Shown here: positions 59,009 to 64,000 of the stretch, in pieces
Numbering within the stretch: position 1 is the stretch's first letter
Layout of the letters: every line of letters begins with the position of its first letter
Source: Sunxiuqinia elliptica
GTDB taxonomy: Bacteria; Bacteroidota; Bacteroidia; Bacteroidales; Prolixibacteraceae
NCBI RefSeq assembly: GCF_900113005.1
Contig: NZ_FONW01000018.1
Location: forward strand, 1 to 64,000
Direction of reading: 5' to 3'
DNA length: 64,000 nt
Position numbers and translations under genes: made by a program
The notes under the pieces: model-generated
What the model was told of the DNA's origin: nothing
What the model saw: only the letters and a program-made list of their open reading frames with translations
Databases searched by the model: none

Positions 59009-59311
59009 AACTAGTTAAAGAATCTTTAATCATTTTGCGTAGGGAGCTAAGGTCTTGATGTACAAGTGTTTGTATGGTGTTAATTTTTTGTGAATTTGAA
59101 TTCAAAGAAATAGGAAGAGATGAAGGATAAATCCTAGTTCAAGGCAGTTTGAATAACGATATGTTAAAAATAGTTAATAAAGTTTAAAAGGGTAGATTGG
59201 CTGCAATACGCCGTTTAACTGTTCTTGGATAAAACACCAATGATTTATCGTGCGTTATATTATTGTTTAGTGCGTATGTGGCTGGTTGTGAGTGAAATGT
59301 ATTGTATAACA

Positions 59312-59319
59312 TACTTTTG
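59312..59319 (+). promoter_or_regulatory. -7 box of ROK regulator gene
   Basis: TACTTTTG is an exact -7 consensus, giving a start near 59325 and a 75-base leader. The -33 position is poor (TTG at 59286-59288, spacing slightly long). Nothing else is recognised in 59009-59311. Confidence 0.5.
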
Positions 59320-59399
59320 AAAAAAAAAGTAAAAGTGTTGTGTTTAATTCAATAAATCTATAGAACTTGTTTCTCAATGGGAATTATTTACTGAACAAA

Positions 59400-60659
59400 A
59401 TGGTTCTACTAAAAAAAACTAACGTAACTGAACTCCTTGGTAGTGAATTGAAAAAATACCGTCTTAAAAAGGAAGTTTTAAAAATGCTGTATGCTTCAGA
59501 GATTATGTCTGCGGCAGATTTAAGCTTTTCTGTTGGGGTCAGTAATCCTACCATGCGAAACCTCATTGAAGAGCTGATAAAAGAAGGGTATGTAAAATCG
59601 TACGGGCTGGGTGAGTCAAATGGCGGACGAAAGCCAGCACTTTTTGGATTGATTGAGAATACGCTTTTTGTTATTGCTTGCGAAATGGGGCGCTTTCATT
59701 CTAAAGTGACCATATTTAATCCCCGACATGATCAAGTTACCAGAACCCTACTTGTTGAAACCGAGATTGATGATCCGGATTTAGAAGATAAACTCTTTGA
59801 TGCAGCAAAGGTGTTGCTGGACGAATCACAAATTCAATACGAGCACATTATAGGTGTGGCTGTTGGTATGCCGGGTTTAGTAGATGCTGAAAAGGGGATC
59901 AACTACACGATCAAGAATTCGGAGAATAATCATATAAAGGAACGACTTGAAAATCGCTTTGAAAAAGAGGTGCTTATTGAGAACGATGCGAGAAGTCAAG
60001 CTTATGGGGAGTATATGTTTGGTGATGCCAAGGAAGTAGAGAATGCTTTGGTTGTAAATTGGAGCTGGGGACTTGGACTTGGAATGATTCTCAACGGAAA
60101 ATGCTTCAGTGGGGCCACCGGTTTTGCGGGTGAGTTTAGCCATATCAAACTAGAAGAAGGGGGCGATTTGTGTATCTGTGGTAAGCGGGGCTGTTTGGAA
60201 ACGATTGCTTCTGCAACAGCTTTGGTTAGAATGGCGAAAGAGGGAATTCAACAAGATAAGGTATCACAGTTAACAAGAAAGTTTACTGAGAACATCCAGG
60301 AAATCACTCCTGAAGATATTATTAAAGCGGCGAAGAGAGGGGATGAATTTGCCATTTCACTTTTAAGCAAAATTGGCTTTGGAATGGGAAAAGGATTGGC
60401 GATTTTAATTCAATTACTGAATCCCGAGGTTATTGTTTTAAGTGGAGATTTGGCAAAGGCCAATCAGTATGTGCTGATTCCAATTCAACAAACACTTAAT
60501 CGCTATTGCCTCGAAAATATAAGCCAGCAAGCTGAGGTCAAAATCTCGACACATAGTGATGGGTCTGGTTTGCTTGGGGTCACTGCGATGTTCTATAATT
60601 ATCTATTTAATCAAGAATCTATTCGGTCTAACTATAAATCTGTACAAGTCAAAACTTAG
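59400..60659 (+). CDS. ROK-family regulator/sugar kinase-like protein
   Basis: A 419-residue ROK protein. An N-terminal winged helix-turn-helix (about 24-70: KEVLKMLYASEIMSAADLSFSVGVSNPTMRNLIEELIKEG) is followed by the sugar-binding/ASKHA domain with GVAVGMPGLVD (152-162), IENDARSQAYGE (catalytic-position Asp196) and GATGFAGEFSHIKL. The zinc motif is His248 with CICGKRGC (Cys258, 260, 265). It is thus a NagC/Mlc-type sugar-responsive regulator, though kinase residues are kept. The frame extends to TTG at 59367; ATG at 59400 is chosen. A susC gene follows 49 bp downstream on the same strand and is the likely target. Confidence 0.92.
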   Translation: MVLLKKTNVTELLGSELKKYRLKKEVLKMLYASEIMSAADLSFSVGVSNPTMRNLIEELIKEGYVKSYGLGESNGGRKPALFGLIENTLFVIACEMGRFHSKVTIFNPRHDQVTRTLLVETEIDDPDLEDKLFDAAKVLLDESQIQYEHIIGVAVGMPGLVDAEKGINYTIKNSENNHIKERLENRFEKEVLIENDARSQAYGEYMFGDAKEVENALVVNWSWGLGLGMILNGKCFSGATGFAGEFSHIKLEEGGDLCICGKRGCLETIASATALVRMAKEGIQQDKVSQLTRKFTENIQEITPEDIIKAAKRGDEFAISLLSKIGFGMGKGLAILIQLLNPEVIVLSGDLAKANQYVLIPIQQTLNRYCLENISQQAEVKISTHSDGSGLLGVTAMFYNYLFNQESIRSNYKSVQVKT

Positions 60660-60708
60660 TCTTAACATGTGTAGTTCAACTGCACAAATTAATCTAAATC
60701 TTTATTTT

Positions 60709-63700
60709 ATGAGAAAAATTATCTTAACATTTATGAGTACAGTCTGTTTGGCTCTTTTGCTAATCGGGCAGACTCATGCGCAAATGAGCGTGAGTGGTAC
60801 AGTAAGGGATGTGGACGGGGGTGAGATCCCCGGAGTTACAGTCCTGGAAAAAGGAACGACTAACGGAACGGTTACTGACATGGAGGGAAGGTACACTCTT
60901 CAGGTTTCGATGGATGCCGTGCTTGCTTTCTCTTTTGTAGGGATGACTACCAAAGAGATTCGGGTCGATGGTCGTGAATCTATTGACGTTCAGATGGATG
61001 CTGAGGAAATTGGAATTGACGAAGTGGTGGTAACCGCTTTGGGTATTAAAAAGGAAGCAAAAGCATTAGGATATGCGGTTTCTAAAGTGAGCTCTGAAAG
61101 GATTTTGGCCAGTGGTACTCCAACGAATGCACTTCAGTCATTGTATGGTAGCGCTGCCGGAGTTCAAGTTGCAGCAACGGCAACCGGGCCAACTGGAGGT
61201 ATGAAAATTAACATTCGTAATGCCGTTTCGTTTGATGCAAATTCTTCGACAAGGCCTTTGATTGTTGTTGATGGTGTTCCAATTCATGATGAAAACACGG
61301 GGATTGGATACAACAATCGTAGTGGACGAGATAATGGTACAGGGATTAATGATATCAACCCGGATGATATCGCCTCTTTTGAGATTCTGAAAGGGGCAAA
61401 AGCATCGGTGCTATATGGTAGTGAAGGTGCCAACGGAGTTGTTTTGATTACAACGAAAAGTGGAGCCAGAGGACAAGGACTCGGGGTTTCGGCATCTTTT
61501 ACCACATCGTGGGATAACATCGCTTTTATGCCTGACTTACAAGATCAGTATGGTACTGGTAGGAGTCCGAGCAATACACAAACAGATGATCAGGGCTATT
61601 ACTTGGATGATGAAGGGCAACGTGCTTTGGATTATAGTGGAGGTGCATTTGGGCCTAAGTTTGATCCCAATGTTTCTTTGGTTTGGTGGGACGGAAGTAC
61701 GCGTCCTTGGGTCGCTCAGAATAAAACAATCTATGAGCAATTGTTCCAGCAGGGAAGACAAAATACAACAAATGTTGCCTTAAGCTCCGGTGGGGATAAA
61801 GGTTCTATGCGTTTTTCATATACAAATATGCAGCTAACACCGACAACACCAGGTGGTGAGTATGATCGGAATACGTTCAGTATTAATTCAACCTACGATA
61901 TCAATGATTATATTACGGTAAAATATGCAGGGAACTATTATGTGTCAAAAAATCAGAATGGTTCAAGTGCAAATTCATTTGATGCGCAGGGAGCGCGTTC
62001 TTCATTGGGAGCCTATAGTGCTGATATTGATGTCGATTTGCTTGAACAATATTTGGTAACCGAAGATGGGTACAACTATTTCTCAAACCCGGATTTACAG
62101 TATTTCATTTCTACAGGTCGTTCCTCTATCGTAGGTTCTTTGTGGGATTGGAGTCAGGATGAGTCGGTGAATGACCGAATCCACAACATTCAGTCGTTGA
62201 CACTTGATGTCAAACTAAGTAAAACCTTTGGAGCAACAATCATGGGGGGACTTGATAATACAAACGAAAGAAGTATTTATCGAGGAAAACTGCGAGATCC
62301 GTCTTTAGCAGGTCCTGGTAGTGGTTCCATTTATCGGGATGTTTCCAGACAAATTAGAAAAAGCTATGGACAGGGAATGTTCAATTTTGATACCAATGTA
62401 TCAGAGGTCAATATATCGGGGTTTGTAGGAGGAGTTATCCGTCATAACTACCTGGAGCAAAAAGGAGCAGAAGTTGTGGGGGGAATGGTTATCCCAAATT
62501 TCTTTTCTTTTTCTAATTTACCTTCTGGTGTTCAGCCTCAGTATGTAAATAATAATGAGGAAGATATTCTTTATAGTGTATTGGGATCGGTACAGGGAGC
62601 ATGGAATGATCAAGTGTACGTTGAAGCTCAAGCACGACAAGACTGGTCTTCAATCTTACCTGTAGATAACAATAGTTACTTTTATCCAGGGCTTAGTGCA
62701 ACTTGGATTGCATCGAATAGTTTGGAACTTCCGTATTGGGTTGAGTTTGCTAAACTAAGAGCATCTTGGGCAGATGTTGGTCGTCCGGGCCCTCGCTATT
62801 TTAGTAATGTAAACTATGAAGTATCAGCCTCAGGCTCTGGGTATATTTTAGCTCCTCCCGGAGAACTACCTCCAATGGATGAGAATTTCAAGCCAAACCT
62901 AAAGCCAGAAAGGAAACGGGAGTTTGAAGTGGGACTGGAGGCTTATATGTTTAAAAATCAACGCATCGGTGTAGACTTTTCTTTCTATACATCCAATACC
63001 TACGATCAGATTATGGCGGTGGCTGCACCTCCAGGATTAGGAGTATCTAAAATTAGAATGAATGCAGCTAATGTGGAGAACACAGGATGGGAATTGGCGA
63101 TTAAAACAAAACCAATTCATACGCGTGATTTCAAATGGAATGTTGACCTAACCTTTGCTTCCAGCAAAACGAAAGTGAAAGAATTGGGTGGTGGACTAAC
63201 TTCATTGTCTTTATGGGGTACGAATGGGCTAAATGCTGTTGCTGAGGTTGGCGGTGAGTATGGTTTGATCTATCAGCAAAAAGGTTGGCAGCATTATATC
63301 AATCCTTCCGATCCTAATGATCCGAAAAATGGACAGCGGGTTGTTTCTAGTAACGGGGCTTCATATAACTATGCTTCTAGCAGTACCAAGATGGTGGGTA
63401 AGTTGATCCCTGATGTAACCGGAGGTTTGTTCACCTCTTTTAGTTATAAAAACCTGCGTTTGATCGCTAATATGGACTATTCTTTTGGTGCGTTCTTTAT
63501 TTCAGAAGGAGAAACCTACATGATGGCAGCTGGAGTGCTTAAAGAGAGTTTAGCTTATCGTGATCAGGCTAGTGGAGGTATTGCATACCACCTAGATGAA
63601 ACCGGTACAAAAGTAAAAGGAGAACATCCATCAGGAGGTGCAACTTATTATGATGGTGTTTTGCTGGATGGTGTTTTGCCCAATGGAGAGACTAATGATA

Positions 63701-64000
63701 AGGTTGTTGCTGCTGAAGATTATTATGGCGAATCGTATTTCTCCAATGGTTTCTTCCCGGAAGATCGGCTTTTCAAAAGTGATTACATTGCTTTAAGAAA
63801 CATTGCTTTGGATTATACTTTACCAATAAAATTAACGCAAAAGATCGGTGTTAATGGCTTGACGGTTTCCGTTTTTGCGAACAATGTTGCCTATCTGTAT
63901 AAAGATGCACCCAACACAATTCCTGAATCTTCAAATGGAACAGGATGGAATGATAGTTCATACGGAACCACTGCGCTTCCTGCTCAGCGGTCTATTGGTA
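60709..64000 (+). CDS. Second SusC/RagA receptor, 3' end outside window
   Basis: At least 1097 residues, open to the window end, where ALPAQRSIG looks like the last barrel strand, so only some tens of residues or fewer are missing. Signal peptide MRKIILTFMSTVCLALLLIG with cut after HAQ; carboxypeptidase-like domain (about 28-103: VSGTVRDVDGGEIPGVTVLEK); plug with EEIGIDEVVVTALGIKKE (TonB-box region), LYGSAAGVQVAA, RPLIVVDGVPIHDE and ILKGAKASVLYGSEGANGVVLI; then the barrel. It lacks the STN domain of the first SusC, so it is not coupled to a FecR. Control by the adjacent ROK protein is more likely. A susD should follow beyond the window. Confidence 0.93.
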   Translation, partial: MRKIILTFMSTVCLALLLIGQTHAQMSVSGTVRDVDGGEIPGVTVLEKGTTNGTVTDMEGRYTLQVSMDAVLAFSFVGMTTKEIRVDGRESIDVQMDAEEIGIDEVVVTALGIKKEAKALGYAVSKVSSERILASGTPTNALQSLYGSAAGVQVAATATGPTGGMKINIRNAVSFDANSSTRPLIVVDGVPIHDENTGIGYNNRSGRDNGTGINDINPDDIASFEILKGAKASVLYGSEGANGVVLITTKSGARGQGLGVSASFTTSWDNIAFMPDLQDQYGTGRSPSNTQTDDQGYYLDDEGQRALDYSGGAFGPKFDPNVSLVWWDGSTRPWVAQNKTIYEQLFQQGRQNTTNVALSSGGDKGSMRFSYTNMQLTPTTPGGEYDRNTFSINSTYDINDYITVKYAGNYYVSKNQNGSSANSFDAQGARSSLGAYSADIDVDLLEQYLVTEDGYNYFSNPDLQYFISTGRSSIVGSLWDWSQDESVNDRIHNIQSLTLDVKLSKTFGATIMGGLDNTNERSIYRGKLRDPSLAGPGSGSIYRDVSRQIRKSYGQGMFNFDTNVSEVNISGFVGGVIRHNYLEQKGAEVVGGMVIPNFFSFSNLPSGVQPQYVNNNEEDILYSVLGSVQGAWNDQVYVEAQARQDWSSILPVDNNSYFYPGLSATWIASNSLELPYWVEFAKLRASWADVGRPGPRYFSNVNYEVSASGSGYILAPPGELPPMDENFKPNLKPERKREFEVGLEAYMFKNQRIGVDFSFYTSNTYDQIMAVAAPPGLGVSKIRMNAANVENTGWELAIKTKPIHTRDFKWNVDLTFASSKTKVKELGGGLTSLSLWGTNGLNAVAEVGGEYGLIYQQKGWQHYINPSDPNDPKNGQRVVSSNGASYNYASSSTKMVGKLIPDVTGGLFTSFSYKNLRLIANMDYSFGAFFISEGETYMMAAGVLKESLAYRDQASGGIAYHLDETGTKVKGEHPSGGATYYDGVLLDGVLPNGETNDKVVAAEDYYGESYFSNGFFPEDRLFKSDYIALRNIALDYTLPIKLTQKIGVNGLTVSVFANNVAYLYKDAPNTIPESSNGTGWNDSSYGTTALPAQRSIG

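Noticed and set aside
1-64000. CRISPR arrays, tRNA or rRNA genes, prophage or integrative element
   Set aside because: No evenly spaced repeats, cloverleaf genes, structural phage genes or integrase other than the IS3 end were seen.

Overview
The window looks like chromosomal DNA of a Bacteroidota bacterium, probably a free-living Bacteroidales/Marinilabiliales type (Prolixibacteraceae-like; this rank is inference). The evidence is two SusC/RagA receptors, a SusD lipoprotein, an ECF sigma/FecR pair, several DUF families confined to or common in Bacteroidota, and repeated promoters of the phylum's TTTG-N20-TAnnTTTG type. No rRNA, tRNA, CRISPR array or prophage was recognised.

Layout. 1-1500: the end of an IS3-family element, a small secreted orphan protein and a cluster of intergenic palindromes. 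1.6-10.4 kb: housekeeping and stress genes: a DMT permease, a GNAT acetyltransferase, a LysR regulator with its YeiH-type exporter, a PadR/membrane-protein pair, a four-domain CoA-disulfide reductase/persulfide protein, and a PlsC acyltransferase. 10.4-18.5 kb: two Tat-exported Gfo/Idh/MocA dehydrogenases, a 2-Cys peroxiredoxin, a TonB-dependent receptor and an exported sugar isomerase/epimerase-like TIM barrel. 18.5-27.4 kb: a probable peptidoglycan-salvage locus (AmpG permease, leaderless SpoIID-type protein, DUF4922 HIT/GalT-like protein, tandem-domain GT2, exported GHL10 hydrolase). Across an intergenic region encoding a likely small RNA lies a divergent N-acetylhexosamine-1-kinase-like gene.

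27.4-41.6 kb: a BlaI/BlaR1-like pair with three operator copies, a quinone reductase, mfd, DUF805, a thioredoxin-like protein, a patatin-like lipase, a coiled-coil lipoprotein, divergent HxlR and nitroreductase genes, a DODA-type dioxygenase, a small outer-membrane protein, dihydroorotase and a dolichol-phosphate-mannose-synthase-like GT2. 41.8-49.1 kb: a GNAT gene, then ECF sigma, FecR, SusC (with STN domain) and SusD, a classic trans-envelope regulated uptake system without linked glycosidases. 49.2-52.7 kb: malic enzyme-PTA fusion, a Gdx-type SMR exporter with a long structured leader, and a DUF423 protein. 52.7-59.0 kb: a complete MarR-controlled tripartite RND efflux operon. 59.4 kb to the end: a ROK regulator followed by a second SusC receptor that runs off the window.

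The most unusual material is the salvage locus, where a kinase and a GalT/HIT-like protein suggest a route from recovered amino sugars to nucleotide sugars. Others are the unassigned small-RNA transcription unit at about 25.87-26.06 kb, the triple BlaI operator, and the structured leader upstream of the Gdx gene. All functions are read from sequence by eye; no database search was run.
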